DNA of 64,000 nucleotides from Duganella lactea. GTDB lineage: Bacteria; Pseudomonadota; Gammaproteobacteria; Burkholderiales; Burkholderiaceae_D. Location: the NCBI RefSeq assembly GCF_009857505.1, contig NZ_WWCP01000026.1, positions 1-64,000 of the forward strand, written 5' to 3'. Below the pieces are notes generated by a model that was not told the origin of the DNA, did not search any database, and worked only from the letters and a program-made list of their open reading frames with translations. Numbering within the stretch: position 1 is the first letter of the stretch; the number at the start of each line of letters is the position of its first letter. The position numbers and the translations under genes are program-made. Shown here piece after piece: positions 17,350 to 26,017 of the stretch.

Positions 17350-18033
17350 TTAATCCGGTGTACCGATGAAACGGGTACGGACCTGCACGGGCAACGCGTC
17401 GGCCAGTTGGCGCACAAAATCGTCCTGCACCTTGAAGGCGTGCGGCGCGTCGTTGGAGATCGACGACACCCGGAAGATCAGGCCATCAGGAATCTGGCCG
17501 CGCAAGCCGTAGCTCAGCTGCGCAAACTTGGTGTCGTAGCCGCCCAGCACGACCTTGTCGGCCATCGTGGTCCAGTAGGTCACCGGCTCGACGCGCGCGC
17601 CGAGCGAGGTGCGCAGGCGCTTGACGCGCAGCGTGCCCTGATGGGTCTGCAGCGTGCCCTTGGTGGCCGACGCCAGATTGAAGCCTTGCGCCGGGTAGCA
17701 CACCTCGGGATAGTGCAGTTGCAGGCCGCTGGTCTGGTCCGCGCCGTAGGCGATCGACAGCATGATGCGTTCGCCATCGCGGTTGATGTAGTTGCGCGAC
17801 AGCGTTTGGGTATAGATCTCGGCCAGCGCGCCGGCCGCTTCGGGATTGATCACCTGGGCGGTCAGTTCGGTCTCCTGGCGCCAGTCGCCAAAGCGAACCG
17901 GGATGGCGGTGTCCAGCACCAGCGGCGCGCGCAACTGGGCCAGGCGCGCGGTCGGCGTGATGACCTTGGCCGCCACCGCCGCCGCCACCATCAGCGCGCC
18001 GGCCACCAGGCTGATACGCAAGGTGCGGTTCAT
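17350..18033 (-). CDS. epsI: Exosortase-associated protein EpsI
   Basis: Protein of 227 residues with one N-terminal membrane anchor and a periplasmic domain. It matches the EpsI family that accompanies exosortases: RFGDWRQE near residue 45, then YGADQTSGLQLHYPEVCYPAQGF with the conserved Cys, and VTYWTTMADKV. The ATG overlaps the xrtB stop codon by four bases (ATGA). A much longer frame through xrtB in another phase is spurious. EpsI function is not established; in some exosortases it is fused to the C terminus. Confidence 0.9.
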   Translation of the reverse strand: MNRTLRISLVAGALMVAAAVAAKVITPTARLAQLRAPLVLDTAIPVRFGDWRQETELTAQVINPEAAGALAEIYTQTLSRNYINRDGERIMLSIAYGADQTSGLQLHYPEVCYPAQGFNLASATKGTLQTHQGTLRVKRLRTSLGARVEPVTYWTTMADKVVLGGYDTKFAQLSYGLRGQIPDGLIFRVSSISNDAPHAFKVQDDFVRQLADALPVQVRTRFIGTPD

Positions 18034-18950
18034 GGCCGCGCTCCTGACGGCGGCGCGCCACGGCGGGCGTGGAAGCGCGCCGCGATGCACTGCAGCAGCG
18101 TATCGAGCGCCAGGATCAGCGCCAGCGCGCTGACGAACAGCACCATGCCGGCGAAGCCGTGCAGGAAGCCCTGCCCGGCGGCGTCGCCGAAGTAATAGGT
18201 GATCAGCGTCAGCACGATCACGCGGATCACGTTGGCGGAGAACGAAATCGGAATGATGCAGATCGCCAGCGTGATGTTGCGGAAGGCCGAGGTATGGCGC
18301 ACCAGGTTCAGGTAGAACAGGCCCAGCGCTTCGAGCGTCAGCAGCGTTTGCAGGCCGGCGCAGGCATTCGCCACCAGCAACTGGTAGGGGCCGATCTGCA
18401 GGATGACGCCGGCGCGGGCGATCGGGTAGCCCAGCGCGTAAAGGATCGTTTCGGTGGCCCACGACACGGCCATCTTCATCGGCATGGTCAGCATGATGAC
18501 CAGTTCGGCCGGCAGCGGAATCATGAACAGCATGAAGAAGAACGGGAACCATTGCGCGCGCAGCGCGCGCCAGCCGCGCAGAATCAGCAGCAGCGACGCC
18601 AGCAGGCAGATGAAGGCGCCGATTTCCAGGATGTAGATCTGCTGCGAGCGGCCAACGATGTAGGCCAGCAGCCCCAGCACCAGCGATACCCAGCCCACCG
18701 GCGCGCCGGTGGCGCCCTGGCTGCGCGCCAGCATGTCCGGCCACTGGCGGTACAGCAGCCAGCACGACAGGCCGAGGATGATCGGTCCGTGCGCCTGGTC
18801 CTCGGTGGCCCAGATGCCGGTCAACAAACGGTGGAAGCTGGGCACGAACAGCACGGCCATGCCCACCAGCAAAGGCCACATCGCCGTCAGGCTCTCGCGC
18901 TTGCCAGGCGTCAGCATGCCGGGCGCGGGCCGGGTCGCCATGTCCGTCAT
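18030..18950 (-). CDS. xrtB: Exosortase B
   Basis: Integral membrane cysteine protease/transpeptidase of 306 residues that recognises PEP-CTERM signals. The catalytic residues of the family are all visible: Cys197 in LLVANACAGLQTLL, Arg243 in SANVIRVIVL and His264 in GFLHGFAGMVLF. About eight hydrophobic segments surround them. Its position between epsG and epsI in an EPS operon is typical of the XrtB subtype. It overlaps epsG by one base (TGATG) and epsI by four. The PEP-CTERM protein at 4.2 kb is a candidate substrate; others are probably elsewhere in the genome. Confidence 0.93.
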   Translation of the reverse strand: MTDMATRPAPGMLTPGKRESLTAMWPLLVGMAVLFVPSFHRLLTGIWATEDQAHGPIILGLSCWLLYRQWPDMLARSQGATGAPVGWVSLVLGLLAYIVGRSQQIYILEIGAFICLLASLLLILRGWRALRAQWFPFFFMLFMIPLPAELVIMLTMPMKMAVSWATETILYALGYPIARAGVILQIGPYQLLVANACAGLQTLLTLEALGLFYLNLVRHTSAFRNITLAICIIPISFSANVIRVIVLTLITYYFGDAAGQGFLHGFAGMVLFVSALALILALDTLLQCIAARFHARRGAPPSGARP

Positions 18951-19828
18951 CAGAAGTCAACCAGCACGGAGCCCACCACCTTGGCGCCGCTTTGCGCCAG
19001 ATGCTCGGTCATGATCTGGATGTCGCCCAGCAGCGTCTGGTTCTTGCGCGCTACCACCAGCACGCCGCCGGCGCGGGCGGCGATCGACAGCAGGTCGGCG
19101 CCGTTGGCGTAGGCCGGCACGTCGTACAGCACCACATCATGGTGCTGCGCCAGCGTGGCGTTGAGCGAGGTGAAGGCGGCGCGGCTCAGCAGCTCCTGCG
19201 GATTCGGCGGCAAGGTGCCGGCCGCCAACACCGACAGCGAGACGAAGTCATCGATCCGGGCGACCGCGTCGACGCCGGCGCGGCCGGCCAGAATGTCGGA
19301 CAGGCCGGCGCGCTCCGGCAGACCGAAGATCTCGCTCTGGCGCGGCTGGCGCAGGTTGGCGTCGACCAGCAGCGTGTTTTCGCCCAGTTGGGAAAACACC
19401 ACCGCCAGGTTGGCGGCGAACAGGCTGACGCCGTCGCCGGGATTGACGCCGACGATGGCCAGCGCCTTGTTGGCGCCACTGAACCAGCCCAGCATCAGCT
19501 GGCTGCGGATCGCGCGCAGCGCCTCCACCTGCGGGCTGAACGGACGGAACGCCGCCGCCAGCTCGCTGGAGACCTTGCTCTGCCCTTCCGGCAGATACGG
19601 ATAGTCGAACTGGCGCGCCAGCACTTGCTGCACGTCCTGTTCGGTGATCAGGCCCAGGCGCTGCGCCGCCTCGCCGAAGCGGATGCCCAGTTCATGTTGC
19701 ATGCGCAGCACGCGCTCGGCGTTCTCCGGCGTGATCTTGCCGGCGGCCAGTAGCAGGCCGCCCATGCTGGCGTCGCCCTTGCGCTGCGTTGGCGGAATGG
19801 ACGAGACGTTGTGTGGAGTAATGGTCAT
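18950..19828 (-). CDS. epsG: EpsG-type chain-length tyrosine kinase homologue, degenerate P-loop
   Basis: Cytoplasmic partner of the chain-length protein EpsF, 292 residues. Residues 20-90 resemble the N-terminal domain seen in EpsG and type II secretion ATPases (GGLLLAAGKITPENA). A BY-kinase-like ATPase fold follows. The Walker A position reads GVNPGDGVS (127-135), with Val134 where the P-loop Lys should be. Walker A' reads LLVDANLRQP, with Asn158 in place of the second Asp. No C-terminal tyrosine cluster is present. The gene lies 15 nt after epsF. Kinase activity is doubtful; the protein may be a structural or regulatory partner. Confidence 0.85.
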   Translation of the reverse strand: MTITPHNVSSIPPTQRKGDASMGGLLLAAGKITPENAERVLRMQHELGIRFGEAAQRLGLITEQDVQQVLARQFDYPYLPEGQSKVSSELAAAFRPFSPQVEALRAIRSQLMLGWFSGANKALAIVGVNPGDGVSLFAANLAVVFSQLGENTLLVDANLRQPRQSEIFGLPERAGLSDILAGRAGVDAVARIDDFVSLSVLAAGTLPPNPQELLSRAAFTSLNATLAQHHDVVLYDVPAYANGADLLSIAARAGGVLVVARKNQTLLGDIQIMTEHLAQSGAKVVGSVLVDF

Positions 19829-19843
19829 AGGGCACTTCCGGGG

Positions 19844-21262
19844 TCAGGAGTTGATGCTCAGGTTGCTGCGACGCGGGAACAGGCCGTTGAAGCGCGACGA
19901 CCGGCGCGGGGTCTCGCTTTGGCGCCAATCGATGACGCCCAGTACTGGAATATCCAGCGCGTCGGCCAGGTCGGCCCGCGAGCGCACGCGGCGGTCAAAG
20001 AATTCCAGCAGGAAACCCAGCCCGAGGCCCAGCATCGTGCCCAGCACGATGGCCACCGCCGTGTTCAGCAGAATCTTCGGCCCGGCCGGCTTGACCGGCA
20101 CCACGGCCGGATTGAGCAGCGCCACGTCGGACTGTTCCGCCTGGCCCTCGATGCGGGTCTGCGACAACCGCGCCGAGGTGGCGTCAAACGCGCGTTGGGC
20201 GTTTTCGACGTCTTTTTGCAGCACGTTCAATTCGTCACGGGTGCGGTTCAGTTCCAGCACCTTGGTCTTCTGCGCCGCCAGCGCGCCGCGGATCGCCGCC
20301 TCGCGCTGCATCAGGATTTGCGCGTTGTTGCCCACGGTGTTGGAGGTGATCCGGGTCTGCGCCTTGAGGTCGGCGCGCAGCTGGTCCACTTCCGCCTTGG
20401 CACTCTGGTATTGCGGGTGGTTCTTGTCGAGCCGCTGGGCGATGTCGGCAAACTTCGATTCGGCGGCGCTGAGCGCCACCTTCATGTTCTGGATCAGCGG
20501 ATTGCCGGCCACGTCCGGCGATTCGCCCGACTGGCCACTGGCCATGCGCTGGCGCGAGCTGGCCTCCATCAACTGGCCCTGGGCCGCCACCAGTTGCGCC
20601 GACAGGTCGTTGAGGCGGTTCGACTCGACGTCCAGCCGGTTGTCGACGCTGACGATGCCATGTTCCTGCTGGTATTTCGACAGCCGGCTCTGCGCCGCCT
20701 CGATCGCGTCGCGCAGCACTTTCGCCTGGCCGTCGAAATAGCTGGTGGCCTTCTTCATCGGGTCGGACTTGAGCTGGATGCTGGCCTGCTGATATTCATC
20801 GGCAAAGGCGTTGGCCACCGCCGCCACGAACTGCGGATCGGCGCCGGTGAAGCTGATCTCGACCACGCTGCTTTCGCGCCCCGGCACGATCTCCAGTTTC
20901 TTCAGCAACAACTCGGCCAGCCAGTCGCGCACCGTGCCCTGGCCGTCGGTGGCCTCGTTGAACTGCTCGACGACGGTCGGGCTTTGCGCCAGCTTCAGCG
21001 CGTCGACCACGCGCAGCGCCACGTTCTTGCTGCTGATGATGTCGATCTGCGTGGCCACATAGCCGGGCAGCAGTTGGCCCGGCAGCGTCAGTCCGGTCAG
21101 CGAATCGACACCCTTGTAGTTGAGAATAACAGACGAGGTCGCTTTATAGCTCTTGGGCAGCACCAGGCTGACCGCGATCGTCACCGCGACGGTGAACAGC
21201 AGCGTCAGCAGGATGATCTTCCTGCGCGCCCGTAAAATCAACAGGATCTGGGAAACATTCAT
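19844..21262 (-). CDS. epsF: Chain-length determinant protein EpsF
   Basis: Inner-membrane Wzz/PCP-type protein of 472 residues that helps control polysaccharide chain length. It has an N-terminal transmembrane segment (IILLTLLFTVAVTIAVSLVL), a long periplasmic coiled-coil region (about residues 170-390), and a C-terminal segment starting PVKPAGPKILLNT that leads into the second membrane helix and ends with FFDRRVRS. This is the standard EpsF/GNVR layout. The gene lies between epsE and epsG, 48 nt after epsE. Confidence 0.92.
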   Translation of the reverse strand: MNVSQILLILRARRKIILLTLLFTVAVTIAVSLVLPKSYKATSSVILNYKGVDSLTGLTLPGQLLPGYVATQIDIISSKNVALRVVDALKLAQSPTVVEQFNEATDGQGTVRDWLAELLLKKLEIVPGRESSVVEISFTGADPQFVAAVANAFADEYQQASIQLKSDPMKKATSYFDGQAKVLRDAIEAAQSRLSKYQQEHGIVSVDNRLDVESNRLNDLSAQLVAAQGQLMEASSRQRMASGQSGESPDVAGNPLIQNMKVALSAAESKFADIAQRLDKNHPQYQSAKAEVDQLRADLKAQTRITSNTVGNNAQILMQREAAIRGALAAQKTKVLELNRTRDELNVLQKDVENAQRAFDATSARLSQTRIEGQAEQSDVALLNPAVVPVKPAGPKILLNTAVAIVLGTMLGLGLGFLLEFFDRRVRSRADLADALDIPVLGVIDWRQSETPRRSSRFNGLFPRRSNLSINS

Positions 21263-21310
21263 GGTGTGGCCTTTATTTCGGGACTAATGTCATGCACCGT
21301 TCACGCAAGC

Positions 21311-22105
21311 CTAGAACAGGCTTTCCTTGATATACACCACGTCGTCGGCCTGCAGCAGGTCGTCGTGCTTGGCCTCGATGGTCTGCAGCTTGCCGTCGTC
21401 ACCGCGACGCTTGATGCGCACACCGCGCTCGGTGCCGCGCGGCGTCAGGCCGCCGCCCACCGACAGCGCCTGCACCACGGTCATGTTGTGTTCCAGACGG
21501 AACACGCCGGGGCGCTGCACCTCGCCGTAGATGTAGAAGCGCGGCGCGCGCTCGACGTAAATGACGTCGTTGCTGGTCAGTTCCAGGTCGCGATTCAAGT
21601 CGCCGGTGCGGGCCATCTGCACCACGTCCACCACTTCGCGCACAGTCTTGCCGTCCGCGCCCTTGCGGATCAGGTCGATGGCGTCGCCGCCGTCGGCGCT
21701 GACGCCGCCGGCCAGCGCCAGCAAGTCCATCACGCTGCGCTTGCCATCGACCGGATAGCGGCCGGGACGGTTAACCTGGCCCAGCACCGACACCTGCTGG
21801 CTTTGCAGCACGGTGACCAGGATGTTGACCTGCGGCTTGCGCACGAAGCCGCCGCTTTCCAGCTGGCCGGCGATCTTCTTCTCGGCCTCGGCGGTTTGCA
21901 GGTTGCCGACCGCGACCTCGCCGATCAGCGGAAAGGTGATCCGCCCCGCTTCGCTGACGCGGGTTTCGGTGGTCAGGTCGGGGTTGCCGTACACGGTGAT
22001 CTTCACCACGTCGCCCGCGCCCAGCCTGGCGTCGGCGGCCGCCGCGCTGCCCATCAAGGCGACGCACAGCGCCGCCCACATCCCTGCTATCCATCGTTTC
22101 ATCAT
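21311..22105 (-). CDS. epsE: Polysaccharide export protein EpsE (Wza-like)
   Basis: Outer-membrane/periplasmic export protein of 264 residues. A signal peptide (WAALCVALMGSAAAA) precedes the polysaccharide-export domain (GAGDVVKITVYGNPDLTTE) and two SLBB-type segments (VSVLGQVNRPGRYPVDG and FYIYGEVQRPGVFRLE). There is no lipobox Cys. The start is the first of two adjacent ATGs with AGGGA seven bases upstream; longer frames would overlap epsD. It probably forms the outer-membrane channel with EpsL and couples to EpsF. Confidence 0.92.
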   Translation of the reverse strand: MMKRWIAGMWAALCVALMGSAAAADARLGAGDVVKITVYGNPDLTTETRVSEAGRITFPLIGEVAVGNLQTAEAEKKIAGQLESGGFVRKPQVNILVTVLQSQQVSVLGQVNRPGRYPVDGKRSVMDLLALAGGVSADGGDAIDLIRKGADGKTVREVVDVVQMARTGDLNRDLELTSNDVIYVERAPRFYIYGEVQRPGVFRLEHNMTVVQALSVGGGLTPRGTERGVRIKRRGDDGKLQTIEAKHDDLLQADDVVYIKESLF

Positions 22106-22155
22106 GTTGTGTCCCTGTTTCTGAAGAATTAAAGTGTCTCGCTCAGGTGTCCCGC

Positions 22156-23043
22156 TCACTTCAGGCCGGCCACGCCACGGTCGATCGCGGTGGCCGGCGC
22201 CGCCGTGGCGGTCTGGTTCAGATACGCGATCTTGGCGGCCGCCCGCAGACGGGCCAGTTCGGCATCGGTGGCGGCCTTGGTGCGCTGATTGACCAGGAAC
22301 TGCTCGATCTGCGGCGTCGCCGCGTCCAGCGCGACCGGGGTGTCGCGGATGTCGGCGATGGCGATCAACAGGCTGCGCTCACCCTCGTTGATGATGAACG
22401 GCTGGCCTTTCGGTATCGTCAGCAGCTTCTTCGCCAGGTCGGGCGGCAAATCGGTGGTGGCGCGCGACAGCTGGGCGCGGGCGTAGCGCACCTTGTGCGC
22501 GTCGAGCCAGGCCGCCACCTCCTCCAGCGACTTGGCGCTCTCCAACATCGTCCTCAGCGGCGCGTCAAGGTCGCGGCTGGCCAGCACCAGCTGGCGCATG
22601 TCCAGCTGCTTGCGGCCGGTGAAGAAGTCCGGGTTCTTCTGGAAGTAGTCCTCCACCTCGGCGCGGGTCGGCTTGCCCACCGTGCCCATCTTCTTCTGGA
22701 TGTAGGCCTGGGCCAGGATCAGCGCCTTGGCGCGCTCGATCGCCTGCGCCACTTTCGGATCGCGGTCGAGCTTGTCCTTCTCCGCCTGCTCCTGCAACAA
22801 CTGGCGGTCGATCAGCGCTTCCAGCAATTTCTTGCTGGCCTCCGCCTGCTGCGCCGGCGCCACGCCGCCGCGCTGCAATTCGTCATTCAGTTGCAGCACC
22901 GTGATTTCATTGCCATTGACGCTGGCCAGCGACTGACCCGGCTTCCTGGCGGCCTTGTCGCCGCACGCGCTCAGGCCGACGGCCAGCAGCCAGGCGGTGC
23001 AGGCAACGGACTTGCTCAGAGACATGCTGTGTAAGTGCTTCAA
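22156..23043 (-). CDS. epsD: EpsD family peptidyl-prolyl cis-trans isomerase-like lipoprotein
   Basis: Exported protein of 295 residues related to SurA/parvulin-type chaperones and placed in the EpsD family by context. The signal peptide ends in a lipobox (GLSAC), so it is probably a lipoprotein. A helical SurA-like segment (VNGNEITVLQLNDELQR) and a C-terminal helical region follow. The start is taken as a TTG because AAGGA lies six bases before it. The internal ATG at 23025 has no ribosome-binding site. The gene precedes epsE in the operon. It may assist folding or assembly of the export channel. Confidence 0.82.
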   Translation of the reverse strand: MKHLHSMSLSKSVACTAWLLAVGLSACGDKAARKPGQSLASVNGNEITVLQLNDELQRGGVAPAQQAEASKKLLEALIDRQLLQEQAEKDKLDRDPKVAQAIERAKALILAQAYIQKKMGTVGKPTRAEVEDYFQKNPDFFTGRKQLDMRQLVLASRDLDAPLRTMLESAKSLEEVAAWLDAHKVRYARAQLSRATTDLPPDLAKKLLTIPKGQPFIINEGERSLLIAIADIRDTPVALDAATPQIEQFLVNQRTKAATDAELARLRAAAKIAYLNQTATAAPATAIDRGVAGLK

Positions 23044-23099
23044 AGTCGTTCCTTCAACTCAATGAGATAAAAACAGGGATGACCAACATCAGGTCCTGG

Positions 23100-24485
23100 T
23101 CAGAACGCGTTATCGCGCTTCAACACCACCTTCACGGTGCGCAGGATGATCCACAAATCCAGCCACAACGACCAGCTGCGCAGATAATCGAGGTCGTACT
23201 GAATCCGCGCCTCCATCTTGTCCAGCGTTTCGGTTTCGCCGCGCAGGCCGTTGACCTGGGCCCAGCCGGTGATGCCCGGCTTGACCTTGTGGCGCAACAT
23301 ATAGCCCTTGATCAGCTTGCGGTACTGCTCGTTGTGCGCCACCGCGTGCGGCCGCGGCCCGACGATACTCATGCGGCCTTGCAACACATTGAAGAACTGC
23401 GGCAGCTCGTCCAGCGAGGTCTTGCGCAGGAAGGCGCCGATCGGCGTCACCCGCTGATCGCCCTTGCGCGCCTGCACCACCTTGTCGCCGTCCTCGGTCA
23501 CGGTCATCGAACGGAACTTGTAGACGATGATTTCCTCGCCATACAGGCCGTAGCGGCGCTGGCGGAAAATCACCGGCCCCGGCGATGTGAACTTCACCAG
23601 CGCCGCGATCACCAGCATCAGCGGCAGCAGCAGGATCTGGATCAGCAGCGCCAGCACAATGTCGCTGATGCGCTTGACCAGGCTGTTGACGCCGATGAAC
23701 GGCGTCTCGCAGATCGCGATCACCGGTATGCCGGCCACGCTGTCGAAGCGCGCCTGCATCAGGTCGAAGACGTAGATGTCAGGCAGAAAATACACCGACG
23801 CGGTGGTGTCCTGCAGCTCGTCGATCAGCTTGCGGATACGCGGCTGCGCCGAAATCGGCTGGCTAATATAAATCAATTTGACGTGATGGGCGCGCACGTA
23901 TGACGCCACGTCGGCCATCGTGCCCAGTATCGGGTGGCGCATATTGAGCGGGTAACGGTCGGGCGTGCGGTCATCAAAGAAACCCTGTATCTGCAGCGGA
24001 TGGCCGGTCTGGCTTTCGATGCGGTCGACAAACTTCAGGCTCAGGTCGTTGGCGCCGATGATCACCACCGAGCTGCGTTCGACCACCGCGCTGGCGCCGT
24101 CGCCACGCCCCCAGGTGGCGCTGTAGTTCAACAGCACCAGCAGCAGCGGCGTCGACAGCGCCCACAACAGCAACGCCTGGGTGTCATACATGGTCTCCAG
24201 GCCGCAGCACACGGCCAGCAGCCACAGCACACCGGCCGCCAGCGCCCAGCCGCCGAGCACATCGCGCAGATAGGCCAGCCAGCGGCCACGACGCCAGTTA
24301 CGGTAGGGGTCGATGTGCGCGTAGACCGAGCTGGACACATAAAACGCCAGCACCATCAGGATCAGCATGTAGCCATCGAACGGTGCGCCGGTGATGGCCG
24401 CGCACACATACAGGTTGCCCATGATGATCAGGGGGTCCAGCACGCGCTGGAAGAAGGTCACTACCGGGAGATCGCTAATATTCAT
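23100..24485 (-). CDS. epsB: Undecaprenyl-phosphate glucose phosphotransferase (EpsB/WcaJ-like)
   Basis: Membrane enzyme of 461 residues that starts the repeat unit by moving a hexose 1-phosphate onto undecaprenyl phosphate. Four or so N-terminal membrane segments are followed by a CoA-binding-like domain, a further membrane segment, and the catalytic sugar-transferase domain: PGPVIFRQRRYG, YKFRSM, KTSLDELPQFFNVL, MSIVGPRPH and PGITGWAQVNGLRGET. It follows epsL by 20 nt. Glucose is the usual substrate of this subfamily; this is knowledge of the family, not read from the sequence. Confidence 0.92.
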   Translation of the reverse strand: MNISDLPVVTFFQRVLDPLIIMGNLYVCAAITGAPFDGYMLILMVLAFYVSSSVYAHIDPYRNWRRGRWLAYLRDVLGGWALAAGVLWLLAVCCGLETMYDTQALLLWALSTPLLLVLLNYSATWGRGDGASAVVERSSVVIIGANDLSLKFVDRIESQTGHPLQIQGFFDDRTPDRYPLNMRHPILGTMADVASYVRAHHVKLIYISQPISAQPRIRKLIDELQDTTASVYFLPDIYVFDLMQARFDSVAGIPVIAICETPFIGVNSLVKRISDIVLALLIQILLLPLMLVIAALVKFTSPGPVIFRQRRYGLYGEEIIVYKFRSMTVTEDGDKVVQARKGDQRVTPIGAFLRKTSLDELPQFFNVLQGRMSIVGPRPHAVAHNEQYRKLIKGYMLRHKVKPGITGWAQVNGLRGETETLDKMEARIQYDLDYLRSWSLWLDLWIILRTVKVVLKRDNAF

Positions 24486-24505
24486 GTGGTCTGGATGGCT
24501 GTGGG

Positions 24506-25747
24506 TTAGAACTGGAGGCTGGCATTGAACGACACGCTGTTGGCGCGATAGCCGCTGCTGAATAAACGGTTGCTGGGGTCGCGCGTCTCGCGGTTGTATT
24601 GCAGACTCAACTGCGAGGTGCGGGTCGGCGCGTAGCTGACTCCGGCGCCGAGGGTGCGCGAATCGTCGTCATAGCTGATCGGCAGCACCGACGCCAGCAG
24701 GCCGTTGAAGTCGCGCCGCTCGCGCCGCGCGCTGGCGGTCAGCGCCACCTTGGCGCTCAGGTCCCAGGTCGCGTTGACGCTGCCGCCCTTGCTCAGCGCA
24801 TAGTTGAGGATGCTCGACTCCACCGCCGTGAACTCGCGCCAGACGGCGGCCGACCAGCGCAGGCGTTCGCGCGGCGTCCATTGCACGGTGAGGCGCGCAT
24901 TGGTGCCGCTGACGTCGCGTTCCGCGCCCAGGTCGTGCCGGCGCTTGACACGGCCGCCGAGGAACTGCACCTCCGTCAGGCCGCTGGCGCGCCACAGCAC
25001 CTTGAGCTTGAGCTCATCCTGGGTATAGCCGGACTCCCGCACCACCGGGCCACTCTGGTTTGCATAGGGATAATGGCCGTTCAGGCGGCGCGCCACCAGG
25101 CCGACCGTGCTGCCGCTGGTGGCCAGAAAATCGACGCCGGCGTCGCTGGCCTTTTCCGTGCGGGTATTGAAGCGCTGCGACGCCAGGTCGTAATCGTATT
25201 GGTCGTTGACGTAGCCGGCATGCACCTGCCAGCTCGGGTGGAAGCGCCAGAAAATATCGGCGAAGCCGCGCTTCTGCGTCTTCAGATTGCGTTCGTTGCT
25301 GTGGAAGTCGGTGAACGGCGCGATGGTTTGCGCATAACTCGCGCCCAGATGGCCGTTCAGATGGTTGCCCACCACCCAGTTCCACGTGCCCTGGTAATCC
25401 TGGCCGGTGTAATCGAGCTGGCTGAAGTGATCGAAGCTGACCTTGCTGACCTTGGCCGAGCCGACCAGCACCTGGCGCCCGAGCGGCCACTCCACCGAAA
25501 CCCCGGCCTGCGACTGGCGGATATTGTCGGCGCGGCCGCCGTCCAGCTGCTGGCCGTCCTCCAGCCGCAGCAGGTTGTCGTCATGGGTGTAACCAAGCGC
25601 CACGAAGGGCTTGACGGTGTCGCTGAAGGCGGCGTGCGCCGGCGGCGCCAATACCGCGCCGCTTGCCAGCGCCCAGGCCGCCAACCGAAAAGGTCGTGGT
25701 GCAGAGCAGCAAATACTGCCAGAAAAAAATCGCAAATGAAGGGACAT
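24506..25747 (-). CDS. epsL: Outer-membrane beta-barrel protein EpsL
   Basis: First gene of the eps operon. The 413-residue product has a signal peptide (cleavage near AHAA) and about 16 alternating amphipathic strands, and ends in SLQF, the aromatic C terminus of outer-membrane barrels. FVALGYTHDDNLLRL after the signal is characteristic of the EpsL family in exosortase-linked EPS loci. It probably forms or supports the outer-membrane secretion pore. The region upstream (25748-25894) would hold the operon promoter, but no clear -35/-10 pair was found and the ribosome-binding site is weak. Confidence 0.88.
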   Translation of the reverse strand: MSLHLRFFSGSICCSAPRPFRLAAWALASGAVLAPPAHAAFSDTVKPFVALGYTHDDNLLRLEDGQQLDGGRADNIRQSQAGVSVEWPLGRQVLVGSAKVSKVSFDHFSQLDYTGQDYQGTWNWVVGNHLNGHLGASYAQTIAPFTDFHSNERNLKTQKRGFADIFWRFHPSWQVHAGYVNDQYDYDLASQRFNTRTEKASDAGVDFLATSGSTVGLVARRLNGHYPYANQSGPVVRESGYTQDELKLKVLWRASGLTEVQFLGGRVKRRHDLGAERDVSGTNARLTVQWTPRERLRWSAAVWREFTAVESSILNYALSKGGSVNATWDLSAKVALTASARRERRDFNGLLASVLPISYDDDSRTLGAGVSYAPTRTSQLSLQYNRETRDPSNRLFSSGYRANSVSFNASLQF

Positions 25748-25894
25748 TTTTTGTTATCTAACATAGCTGTAAAACGAAACCGCTACCAGTCAGCCCGGTG
25801 TGCCGCCAATAAAAACGCCTCCGTTCGGGGAAACGCCCTATGACCACCATGGCTGGGATCGGAACCGATCCATAACAAAAATATCACAATACCA

Positions 25895-25930
25895 AAAAAG
25901 ACAGCGCCCGCAATCGTGCGCGGGCGCTGT
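25895..25930 (-). terminator. Terminator of uup
   Basis: ACAGCGCCCGC (25901-25911) pairs perfectly with GCGGGCGCTGT (25920-25930) around an 8-nt loop. On the minus strand it is followed by CTTTTTTGG. It insulates the eps operon from uup, which is transcribed toward it. Confidence 0.85.
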
Positions 25931-26017
25931 CGTTGCAACCAGGGTTTATTGTTTGCCGCAGCGCCACAAAAACGCTACCGCCCCCCCCCTGGCCGTCTCA
26001 CCTCATTCGACCATCCT

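Noticed and set aside
17350-18960. One frame of 536 codons spanning epsI and xrtB
   Set aside because: Only its C-terminal 227 residues (EpsI) look like protein. The rest is the out-of-frame reading of xrtB.
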